Origin: Mesorhizobium sp.
GTDB lineage: Bacteria; Pseudomonadota; Alphaproteobacteria; Rhizobiales; Rhizobiaceae
DNA: 64,000 nucleotides
NCBI GenBank assembly: GCA_004020365.1
Contig: SAQR01000015.1
Location: forward strand, 48,391 to 112,390
Reading direction: 5' to 3'
Shown here piece after piece: positions 18,701 to 27,556 of the stretch (position 1 is its first letter; each line of letters starts with the position of its first letter). The translations under genes were made by a program, and so were the position numbers. Below the pieces are notes generated by a model. That model saw only the letters and a list, made by a program, of their open reading frames with translations, was not told the origin of the DNA and did no database searches.

Positions 18701-21392
18701 CAATGCCACGACCGGGACGGGAACCACCACCGGCGTCGGCGTCGAGTTCATCGCCGCAGGAACCACCAACGACACGATCACCGGCAGCGCCGGCGCCGAT
18801 CACATCCAGGGCGGTTCTGGCGTCGATACGATAAATGGCGGCACCGGCTACGATGTCATCGACGGCGGCACCGGTGCGGACACGCTGAGGGGGAATACTG
18901 GCAACGATACCTATATCGTCGACGATGTCGGAGATCAGGTCGTTGAGGCCGCAAGCGAGGGCACTGACACAGTGCTCAGTTCCGTGACCTACACGATTTC
19001 CGACGCCGATGTCGAAAACCTGACCCTCACAGGCGCGGCTGCGATCAATGCGACCGGCAATTCTTCGAACAATGTTCTGACCGGCAATTCCGCAGCCAAT
19101 TCAATCAGCGGCGGTTCGGGGTCTGATAGTCTCTCGGGCGGCGCCGGGGACGATTCGCTGACCGCAGGTCGAGACAACGACACTCTCGTTGGTGGTTCCG
19201 GAAATGACTATCTGAACGGCCAGGAGAATGCCGACGTCTACGTGTTCCAGCGTGGCGATGGCAGCGACACTCTTGAAGACATCGTGTCGGTAGCGACCAC
19301 CGCATCCGCCGATATCAATGCCGCGCAAGCTTTGGGCGTTTCGGCGAGCGGAACTGTCAACACCTGGGTTGGCGGCTATTATTGGCAGACCAGCACGAAT
19401 TCCCTGTTGAAGCTGGCAGATGGTGGCAGCGACTCTCTGGCCCTCACCGGCGGCATAACTGCGGACAACCTCTCATTTGCATGGGCGGGTGTCGGCCAGG
19501 ACAGTCTCGTCATCAGTATTACGGGCGGTCCGGCCGGGGATAGCATCACAATCAATCAACAGGCGCTTGCAGCCGCGAAAATCGAGAAGCTGACGCTCGA
19601 CGGCCTGGGAACTGTGAGTTTTGCGGTAGCGACGGCTGTTGGAGCGACGCTCAACGGCACCTTGGCCGACGAAATCCTGTTCGGTGACAGTGGCAACGAG
19701 ACGATAAACGGTGGTGGCGGCAACGACATCTTTTATGGCGGAGCCGGTAATGATGCCATCTATGGCGGATCTGGCGCCGACACGGTCTATGGTGGAACCG
19801 GGAACGATAACCTGAATGGTGCCGGTGGCGATGACCGCTACATCTTTCGTCGCGGCGACGGCACCGACAGTATCAAGGACTTCAATATCGTCACCACCAG
19901 CGCGAGCGCCGACATCACTGCGGCTCAGGCAATGGGTGTTTCCGCGACGGGTATCGTGAACACCTGGGTTGGGGGCTACTACTGGAATACCAGCACAAAT
20001 GGCCTACAGAAAGCGACCGAAGGCAATGTCGATACGCTGGCGTTGGAAAGCGGCATCAGGGCCGAAGATCTTTCGTTCGCATGGACTGGGGCCGGCAGCG
20101 ACAATCTTGTCATCAACATCGGTGGCGGCCCAGCGGGCGACAGCGTGGTGCTGTATCAACAGAAAACGGCGGCAGCGCGAATCGAAAAGCTAACGCTCGA
20201 CGGACTGGGCACGAGGAACTTCTACGTGGCCACGGCTGAGGGAGCCACTGTCAACGGAAGTGCCGATGCCGACATCATCTTCGGATTGGACAGTTCCAGC
20301 AATTACGAAACGCTGAACGGCAACGCTGGCAACGATGCCCTTTACAGCGGCGCCGGCGATGACGTGTTGAACGGCGGCGGCGGAAATGACACCCTGCTTG
20401 GTGGCACCGGCAACGATTATACGAATGGTCAGGATGGTGACGATACTTACGTATTCAGGCGCGGCGATGGCAACGACTTGATCGAGGACTATGTAGCAGT
20501 TGTGGCTTCTTCCGCTCCCGATATCGCTGCAGCGCAGGCATTGGGGGTTTCCGCCAGCGGAACGGTCGACACATGGGTGGGAGGATACCGCTGGATAACC
20601 AACTTAAACTCCCTCTACAAGATCGTTGCTTCCGGCACCGATACGCTAGCGCTGACAGGTGGTATCAAAGCGGATGATCTATCCTTCTCATGGTCAGGCG
20701 TCGGTCAGGACAACCTCGTTGTCTACATCAACAACGGATCGTACTGGGACACCGTTTCAATAAACCAGCAGTCGTTCGACAACGCAAAAATTGACAAACT
20801 TGCCCTCGACGGCCAAGTCACGAGGAACTTCTACGTGGCCAAGGCCGCCGGTGCTACCGTAAACGGCAGCACGGACGCCGATATCATGTTCGGTCTCTCC
20901 AGTAGTGAAACGCTTAACGGAAATGCAGGCAGCGATGCGCTTTACGGCGGGGCCGGTAGTGACACGCTGGTCGGCGGGACAGGTAACGACAGTTATCATT
21001 TCGCCGCAGGCGGCGGGGCCGATACGATCGTCGAGTCCGGTGCCTACAACGACAATGACGAGCTGGATTTCGGGGCGGGCATCGACGCAAACGAACTCTG
21101 GTTCAGCCAGCAGGGCAACAATCTCGTCGTATCGGTCTTGGGAACAACCGACAAGGTGACGATCAATGACTGGTTTGCCGGGCCAGGAAATGTCGTCGAA
21201 ACGATAAAGTCCGGCGATGGAAAGGTGCTCAATCACTCCGATGTGGCAACGCTGGTCGCTGCCATGGCCGGGTTTGATCCGGCAACGTCGCCAACGGGGT
21301 CAGGCATCCAGCCTGGTGACCCTCTGCTTGGCAATCCGGCTCAGACAGGCACTATCGCCGCAGCGATGCAATCGTCCTGGGCGGCAGTTTGA
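12678..21392 (+). CDS. Giant repeat-rich RTX calcium-binding protein, probable type I secretion substrate
   Basis: About 2,900 residues with no N-terminal signal. Order: a Gly/Ala-rich hydrophobic segment (about 15-150); a Ser/Pro/Gly linker; an EF-hand-like DANKDGIVTNKE; a Ca-binding block (LDLSGDGFSID, LDLDGDGYQHR, LDADGDGKISRSSE, DTNNNGQLDAGDD); about 25 tandem repeats of some 55 residues (roughly 14310-18700); RTX nonapeptides (GGxGxDxx) from about 18770; three about 200-residue units; and an HCBP-related end (DKVTINDWFAG, then VETIKSGDGKVL). RTX plus this tail are hallmarks of T1SS cargo, and the exporter pair lies just upstream. Start alternatives are ATG 12663, ATG 12678 and GTG 12690. 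A surface adhesin or extracellular structural protein fits better than a pore-forming toxin. Confidence 0.88.
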   Translation: MGVTVENSNQTSSKISDLSAAFGIGVDAAHAFYSGLQNTPAQAKALLSITGAVGLPFTGLASAVVGYSQSGVPGTAKAIGGWAIGYAVSETVFSWTAAPAGVAAGPLGVAGSALLSIAAGVGAGIVGQPFVDALVDAMVEWSKNNPAYPAYPWTYSPDSFLDPTALNPYSKLDPELGKSVRSGYTGLNTGLDTPSERRQPNTERSGSEFGGSSQAGGSSPSGGSNTGPTSSPSSGPSQAPGDSRAPDRSSTPANAGSRPARDISTPSTAPTPSARPGVSGGFYTDAPAPADANKDGIVTNKETLDHLNSLPAKTYFDIDTTVTGSVTYGAPKVGGSLGGGGGSSAGSTGSGSIGNPGVGPASSAGGSNQHVGDHGTAGNGTSKPVLLDLSGDGFSIDTLSSSSQFLDLDGDGYQHRTAWAGNGTGVLVLDADGDGKISRSSEFAFTEWDQTATGDLDALKSVFDTNNNGQLDAGDDRWSEFKVMVDGQLVSLASLGIASIGLTPTGSGQNFTDGSAITGTTQFTRTDGTTGAVGDAVLVSDENGYVIKSTTVTNGDGSKTTDLAGYGKDGTLAFQNRITVSADGFSTTTQFDDDGNGTYERSQSDVTTITAGVRQRVVSDFNTDGSLADRTTTTTSADKTTVTTRLDQDGDGASDQTQVFVKNLDGSTTTTVSEHSVNATLLQKIATTASANGLSKTVQIDSTGNGVYDLTSTETTVVAGDGTRTKAVANTSSGGTLIAKEQTVTSADASTRTVSHDLDGNGTYETRDVTAITNGANGVSVTTVSSYSSTNALIGRSVGTTSDDGLAKTASTDLDGDGLFDVISSDVTVVGAGGSLTETNQLKSRDGSLLGSSTTNTSADRKTISISTDADGDGHTDSVKAIVVDGSGVTTTTVSLFNPDGSLVGKTLDQTSANGLSLTSKADLNSDDVYDVIVTDVTTTDASSNRTRTVTTTSSSGALIGSTAITTSADSLTQTIKDDINADGTFDRTTVQATVLGGDGSRTVTTTATSTSGAMLARTEVKTSADRKTTTTKIDANGDTKTDRTQIDVINSDGSRVITVSDTDINGTLHAKSEATLSANGLTKTDKQDVNGDGVYDAITQAVTVIAASGVRTTTTSQTSNNGTLLSRSIAAVSANGLSVNTQFDADGDGTVEAKSSDATALNADGSTTRTVSVLAGTGALVGKTIATTSANGLTSTVQADLDGNGTIDRTTTAITVLAADGSKTDTVTAENGNNTQIARLQTIASGDNHTITRTNDIDGNGTIDETVTAVLNANGSTTETARTYGAGGVLTSTATHSVSANGLSATLATDLDGNGTIDQSTTKVIVLNADGSKTETITDLDGAGAVKDKTTIFTSANGLTKTATWAAVGTTTSRSMTDTTVLNANGSTTETVAYRKSNGALESQTVTTVSADKLTSTVTKDFDGDGRVDITTTSVKNPDGSVTSTMSGPNSENWSNVSTTTKATTVSADGLHSVTVYGPTSIKRMPTMTAKTTSDTSLGVDGSTVSIVKNYQLTTTATPTLFLADQTRITKGGDGFSTTKEWDMNGDGSYDSKETDVTVLNANGSTVRTVSKFEGAVLKSTFVTTTSANGLSITTNWDVFGADPFSQDTTDVTTINADGSSTRTVTNLKADGSQLSKFVTTTSADGRTTTTQEDIDGVVGFDRTTSDNVLTLADGATVETIKRSSTGGAPIDSATVTTSGDKRTISIARDADGDGTVDQTEVTTKLVDGSVKTVITDFNAANNKSAQVTITTSADGLSTISAWDFDGNGSVDQTRTATKAYLGDGSIEADARDKDFSGAFVGAWETVTSDDSRSIYTGTDIDNGGVDNIRAAIVAADGSVTESFHNGYHNVAMLIPGEVYWKNDVAENAIVKTSADGLTTTTYFDFDGNATNPTSNPTSNPSTTNFEVTAISQAQIDGSVVTTFTEKNSSGVVVAKGTMTTSADELTTTLLKDADNNGTYEHVETAVTRIDGSIRKVVTDYDASGVVTQTVTTDVSADGKSTSVVTANATTGTGTTTGVGVEFIAAGTTNDTITGSAGADHIQGGSGVDTINGGTGYDVIDGGTGADTLRGNTGNDTYIVDDVGDQVVEAASEGTDTVLSSVTYTISDADVENLTLTGAAAINATGNSSNNVLTGNSAANSISGGSGSDSLSGGAGDDSLTAGRDNDTLVGGSGNDYLNGQENADVYVFQRGDGSDTLEDIVSVATTASADINAAQALGVSASGTVNTWVGGYYWQTSTNSLLKLADGGSDSLALTGGITADNLSFAWAGVGQDSLVISITGGPAGDSITINQQALAAAKIEKLTLDGLGTVSFAVATAVGATLNGTLADEILFGDSGNETINGGGGNDIFYGGAGNDAIYGGSGADTVYGGTGNDNLNGAGGDDRYIFRRGDGTDSIKDFNIVTTSASADITAAQAMGVSATGIVNTWVGGYYWNTSTNGLQKATEGNVDTLALESGIRAEDLSFAWTGAGSDNLVINIGGGPAGDSVVLYQQKTAAARIEKLTLDGLGTRNFYVATAEGATVNGSADADIIFGLDSSSNYETLNGNAGNDALYSGAGDDVLNGGGGNDTLLGGTGNDYTNGQDGDDTYVFRRGDGNDLIEDYVAVVASSAPDIAAAQALGVSASGTVDTWVGGYRWITNLNSLYKIVASGTDTLALTGGIKADDLSFSWSGVGQDNLVVYINNGSYWDTVSINQQSFDNAKIDKLALDGQVTRNFYVAKAAGATVNGSTDADIMFGLSSSETLNGNAGSDALYGGAGSDTLVGGTGNDSYHFAAGGGADTIVESGAYNDNDELDFGAGIDANELWFSQQGNNLVVSVLGTTDKVTINDWFAGPGNVVETIKSGDGKVLNHSDVATLVAAMAGFDPATSPTGSGIQPGDPLLGNPAQTGTIAAAMQSSWAAV
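14310..18700 (+). repeat. About 25 tandem 55-residue repeats with DxDGxG loops
   Basis: The coding repeat recurs every 54-56 codons (about 165 bp). Each unit has a TTSANGLSxT strand, a calcium-loop-like DLDGNGTID motif, and a VLNADGSxTxTV strand followed by a G(A/T)LIG turn. About 21 units keep at least part of the acidic loop. In a few (for example around 16770-16800 and 17100-17130) the loop has been lost. The units are diverged at DNA level, so the array is old or under selection against recombination. Confidence 0.85.
19230..21010 (+). repeat. Three ~600-bp super-repeats: linker domain plus RTX block
   Basis: Each unit carries FRRGDG or FQRGDG, an ADI-AAQALGVSASG segment, TWVGGY (19362, 19962, 20571 approximately), LSFAW or LSFSW, KLTLDGLGT or a variant, and then an RTX block with NGGGGND-type motifs. 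The spacing between the TWVGGY marks is about 600 and 610 bp. The three copies have diverged to different degrees, and the third is the most different. This alternation of a folded linker with RTX rolls is unusual in its regularity. Confidence 0.8.
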
Positions 21393-21408
21393 GAGGCCGC
21401 CTTGAATA

Positions 21409-21439
21409 CATGAACCGGGCCTATTAGGCCCGGTTCATG
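21409..21439 (+). terminator. Strong hairpin downstream of the RTX gene
   Basis: CATGAACCGGGCC and GGCCCGGTTCATG form a perfect 13-bp stem with a 5-nt loop (TATTA), 17 bp after the RTX stop codon. There is no U-tract directly after it, so this is a terminator-like hairpin, not a textbook intrinsic terminator. Confidence 0.75.
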
Positions 21440-21581
21440 CTCTGCAATGGCTATTTTATCGAGGGCGTTCCCGCTGATCCCGGCGCGGTCGAATGAAGGA
21501 CACCTAGCAGGTGACCTGGAATGCCCTACATCAGGAAATTAGAATCTCTATAAGCGCTTGATTTGGCTATATAAAACAATT

Positions 21582-21656
21582 TGGCTGGGGCGCCAGGATT
21601 CGAACCTGGGATTGTCGGTACCAAAAACCGATGCCTTACCACTTGGCTACGCCCCA
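21582..21656 (-). tRNA. tRNA-Gln (anticodon TTG)
   Basis: On the minus strand the acceptor TGGGGCG pairs with CGCCCCA. The D-arm is GCCAAGTGGTAAGGC, and the anticodon arm TCGGT-TTTTGGT-ACCGA gives anticodon TTG, read as glutamine. The T-arm contains GGTTCGAATCC and CCA is encoded. From here to the ppdK start (about 400 bp) I see no gene. tRNA genes are common integration sites and this one borders the transfer-like RTX region, but I could not find a duplicated 3' end. Confidence 0.95.
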
Positions 21657-22064
21657 ACAGCCGGGAATATGCCCGCTGCGCGCGGCCTTATAGGACGAGC
21701 CGACGGAAAGCTCAATGCCGAGAATAGCAAGGCGCGGAACTGATCCACCGGTTCTCGCAGCGTTCGCATATCATTGTCTGCTGTCGCTTGAGCCGGTCCA
21801 TCGTTCCACCGCTTGCCGGCATTTCCAGAAAATCGAGCTTTCCGGTCAGTCTCATGGCGTTGCCCGCTGTTCCTGTTGCGTTCCATTCAAACCGCCGCAG
21901 AGCCGCACGTCTTTTGCCACAGCTTTTGCTTAATCGATTGTAGAAGCCGGCTGGCTTTGCCTACGGCTTGCCTTTCGCAGTGCAGCATCATATCGCTCGT
22001 GTAGGGACACGACGGAACTTCGGCTTCGTCAATCTTTTCAATCTCCTGCAACCGGAGAGCAAGC

Positions 22065-24743
<2,679 letters not shown>

Positions 24744-24845
24744 GCGGCCGACGTCGGTCATGGCCGTGCCAGCGAACTCGGCGAAGAAGCCGGTAGGTTA
24801 GGTCGTTCGGGGCGTCGCGATTGAGGTCGACGCGGTCTCTTCGCC

Positions 24846-25023
24846 CTAAGTGGCGGGGAGCGCCGTCCGGATGGTGCAAATCTTGGCCAATTTCCTGAGG
24901 TTCTGGGCGATGGCTGCGAGGTGGAACTCATCGCGGCCCTCGCAATCGGTCGAGTTTCAGGATGCGCTTGAGGTGCGCGAACAGCATCTCCACCTTCTTC
25001 CGCTGGTAGCGATTCACATCACG
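24846..25023 (-). pseudogene. IS5-family transposase C-terminal remnant
   Basis: Read on the minus strand, one frame gives RKKVEMLFAHLKRILKLDRL and RG. A shifted frame continues DEFHLAAIAQNLRKLAK to a TAG at 24846-24848. Together these are the typical C-terminus of IS5-type transposases (VE.LFAHLKRIL..DRLR...EF.LAA.AQNLRKLAK), broken by a frameshift. The upstream part is gone: the remnant stops within a few bases of the stop codon of the next gene (25024). Bases 24744-24845 hold nothing I can identify. Confidence 0.8.
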
Positions 25024-25566
25024 TCAGCTCAACGACTGGATGTATTTCCACCATTCGTCACCCTTGTGCTCGGCAGGCAGCTCGATAGGCTTTACAAACT
25101 TGAGGTAAGCGTCCCAAATTTCGGGCTTGGATAGTGCTTCTGAGTTCACCTCTTCGCCCCGGAGCATAGGTCCCAGCAGTCCTGCCCGTCCGAGTGTTAC
25201 GATCTCTTTGTTCAAGGCATCACACTGATTGGCGCAAACGTTGTTGGCGTTCACGATTTCCTTTCCGCGCTCAAAAGCAGACCTCATGAATGCATAAAAT
25301 CCGAGCACTTTTAGCTTCTTGGATATCTTCTTGCTTTTGGTACCCTCGATTATCCCCACCGTATCAAGTGCTTCTTCGACGGATTCGTCGCCGATTTGCA
25401 AAGCCAACTCTTTAGCACATCCGGAATTGCATTCGGTGTACTTTGTGAATGCTATTTCAAGCTCCGCCCGGTTGACCTCCAAGTCGAATGCAACGGCAGG
25501 AGCACACAATGCCGTTGCAATACCTATTGCGAGGACCAGCTTTCGCGCGCTGCAGCTCATTATCAA
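25024..25566 (-). CDS. Small secreted protein with two CxxxC pairs, unknown function
   Basis: 180 residues beginning with a Sec-type signal peptide (KLVLAIGIATALCAPAVAF, cleavage near residue 26). The mature part has four cysteines in two CxxxC pairs, CNSGC and CANQC, which suggests two disulfides or a CHCH-like helical hairpin in the periplasm. It also has long amphipathic helices with KKISKKLKVLG. The ATG at 25560 is an alternative start. It is transcribed away from the six-gene operon across a 355-bp spacer, and its 3' end abuts the IS5 remnant. No family recognised. Confidence 0.6.
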   Translation of the reverse strand: MIMSCSARKLVLAIGIATALCAPAVAFDLEVNRAELEIAFTKYTECNSGCAKELALQIGDESVEEALDTVGIIEGTKSKKISKKLKVLGFYAFMRSAFERGKEIVNANNVCANQCDALNKEIVTLGRAGLLGPMLRGEEVNSEALSKPEIWDAYLKFVKPIELPAEHKGDEWWKYIQSLS

Positions 25567-25921
25567 CCCCCGTTCCTGGTGCTTCCTGTGAAGAGTGTCC
25601 GGCTAGTGATCGGCTCCGCGCCGGCTCAAATTTGGCGTCAAAATCGACGGCGAGTACGCGTTCATCCCTACATGGACTGTCGCGCTATCCAATCAGAGTA
25701 ATTTCGACTTGTCGAGCTAGGCCGCAAACCCAATAAACTGACTACCGCATTGTGACGAGTTCTGAAACTCTGGCGCCGTTGTTGTCAATGTGTCACTGTC
25801 GGTGCAAACTAGCGGCGGTCTGCGCACACCGTCATACTGTATTCGTCGTTGCTGCTCTCGGCGCGGGAAAGTTGTGCATCCGTGCAAGGGAGGCAACCGA
25901 GTTTTTTGGGGGAGGGGCATT
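25567..25921. other. Intergenic region between divergent genes
   Basis: 355 bp separating the small secreted protein (leftward) from the six-gene operon (rightward), so both promoters should lie here. A weak candidate for the operon is TTGTCA at about 25782 with CAAACT 17 bp later. The last bases carry a very strong ribosome-binding sequence (GGGGGAGGGG at about 25908-25917). No RNA gene or repeat seen. Confidence 0.4.
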
Positions 25922-27556
25922 TTGAAAGACTGGACGGGGGTGGTCAGCCATCTGCACAAGGTCGTCGACGACGTGGTCGACAGGATCCATCTGCGGCGAT
26001 CGGGGGAGGTCGTTCTAGGACCGAACCAGCACATCGAGCCCGCGCTATGGGACAGCCCCGCTGATCTGCAAAAGATCATCGACCATTTCAAGCGCGGCGA
26101 TCTTCCTAAATTTGGATCGGCGCTTGCCTACCTGGAGGGCTTTTCAACTGGAGTGCCTATCGCCGCTGCGCCGGCGTCCCCAGCCGGTGCTCCCGCCGCG
26201 CCGGCCAATCCAGAGCTCGTCGAAGGTGTTTCGCGCCTTGCTGCCGAAATCGAAGAGGCGCGCATTGCCGAATTCGCGCTGCGGCTCAAAGTCAGCGCGG
26301 CTAAGGCGACGCAGGTGCTTGGAGCCAAGCCCAAGAGCCCCAAAGCCGTGCAGGCGCAGGAGCGGCAGGAGGACAGTCATGTCGACCTGGGCGCGCGCAT
26401 CGAGGTGTTCAAGCGGGCGCTGATCGCAACCCTGCAACGGGCCATGGATGTGAATGGCGTTGCGTCGCGAGGGGGGGATCATCTCATCTCGGCGCTGGCG
26501 GAGATACATCCGAGCAGGGAGAGCTGGCGAAGCGACTATGCGAGCGCCCACATCCCCGACGCCTTCATGAAGGAATTGGCCGTTGCGATCGAAGTGGGGG
26601 CGCAGGATTTCGTCGGCGTTCTGCTCGACCACCTCGAGGTCTTCTGGTCGACCGAGATCGAGCCGGAGCTGACCGGCGACGAGTCCAAGCTTTTGTCTAC
26701 CGCCAAGCTGAAGTCCGAAGCTCTGCGGTCGGGGTTCGACCAGGAGCTGCAGCGGCTGCGCAAGGCGATCCACAAGGCCGGCGACGATTTTGCCCTGCGC
26801 ATGCAAAGCGGTGGCGTTTCGGCTCCGGTGCTGTCCATTCCCAAGCCATTTGGGTGGCTAGGCATCCTGGGCAGCGCTGTCCGCTATCCGATGCAGTTTG
26901 CTGCGCTGGCGACGTTCATTTTGATCCCTGCGGCGCTCGCCATGGGTATAACGCTCGAAGCGACGTCGGGCCCCGCCTTGCTGCGCGGAGTCGTGATTTT
27001 TGTGCTGCCCGCTCTGCTCATCCTCGCCTTCTATCAGGCGCGGCGGACCAGACGCCTCGCCATAGAAGCCGCGTTCGACAACGCACGCCGGCAGATCCAT
27101 GGAGAAAAGGCCAAGACGGCGCGCGAGATAAGCGACGCCATCAGCACCGCCTTTTCGACCTTCATCGACTCGCTGAAATCGCGGCTCGAACGCGACGCTA
27201 TCGCGGCGGCGGAGTCCGAGCGCAAGCGCCTGCGCAAGGACGATGACAATGGACGGGAGCTGACCCGCACGGCGACCTCGAACAGGGTGAAGGCGCTCGA
27301 ACAGCTGCAGGACGATCTCACAAAGGCGATCGGCGACGCAAAGGGTCAGATCGAGAAGCTGCTTGGGGCAGAACTTGCCACAAAGGCCCGTGCCGAAACG
27401 AAGGCGCAGAACCAAAAAAAACGCACCGCCACTATGACGAGTCGCGCGGTGGCGCGAAAGCAGAAGCTGGAGGACGGTATCAAGAGGCGGGCAGCAGCCA
27501 GGGCTGCCGCGAACGATGCTGCCAAATCCACCGCGCAGAATGAGGCCGCCAAATGA
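25922..27556 (+). CDS. Two-TM coiled-coil protein, first gene of the Hsp70-like operon, unknown function
   Basis: About 544 residues from the TTG at 25922, which sits 4-5 bp after GGGGGAGGGG. The frame is open further upstream, but no other start has such a site. The N-terminal 75 residues (VVSHLHKVVDDVVDRIHLRR and a DLQKIIDHFKRGDLPKFGSA region) form a small domain. A Pro/Ala linker and a helical region follow. Two membrane segments lie at about 318-340 and 348-368. The Lys/Ala/Glu-rich C-terminus (about 370-544) reads as a long coiled coil. The stop overlaps the start of the next gene (ATGA). I recognise no family; the layout suggests a membrane scaffold with cytoplasmic coiled coils. Confidence 0.75.
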   Translation: MKDWTGVVSHLHKVVDDVVDRIHLRRSGEVVLGPNQHIEPALWDSPADLQKIIDHFKRGDLPKFGSALAYLEGFSTGVPIAAAPASPAGAPAAPANPELVEGVSRLAAEIEEARIAEFALRLKVSAAKATQVLGAKPKSPKAVQAQERQEDSHVDLGARIEVFKRALIATLQRAMDVNGVASRGGDHLISALAEIHPSRESWRSDYASAHIPDAFMKELAVAIEVGAQDFVGVLLDHLEVFWSTEIEPELTGDESKLLSTAKLKSEALRSGFDQELQRLRKAIHKAGDDFALRMQSGGVSAPVLSIPKPFGWLGILGSAVRYPMQFAALATFILIPAALAMGITLEATSGPALLRGVVIFVLPALLILAFYQARRTRRLAIEAAFDNARRQIHGEKAKTAREISDAISTAFSTFIDSLKSRLERDAIAAAESERKRLRKDDDNGRELTRTATSNRVKALEQLQDDLTKAIGDAKGQIEKLLGAELATKARAETKAQNQKKRTATMTSRAVARKQKLEDGIKRRAAARAAANDAAKSTAQNEAAK

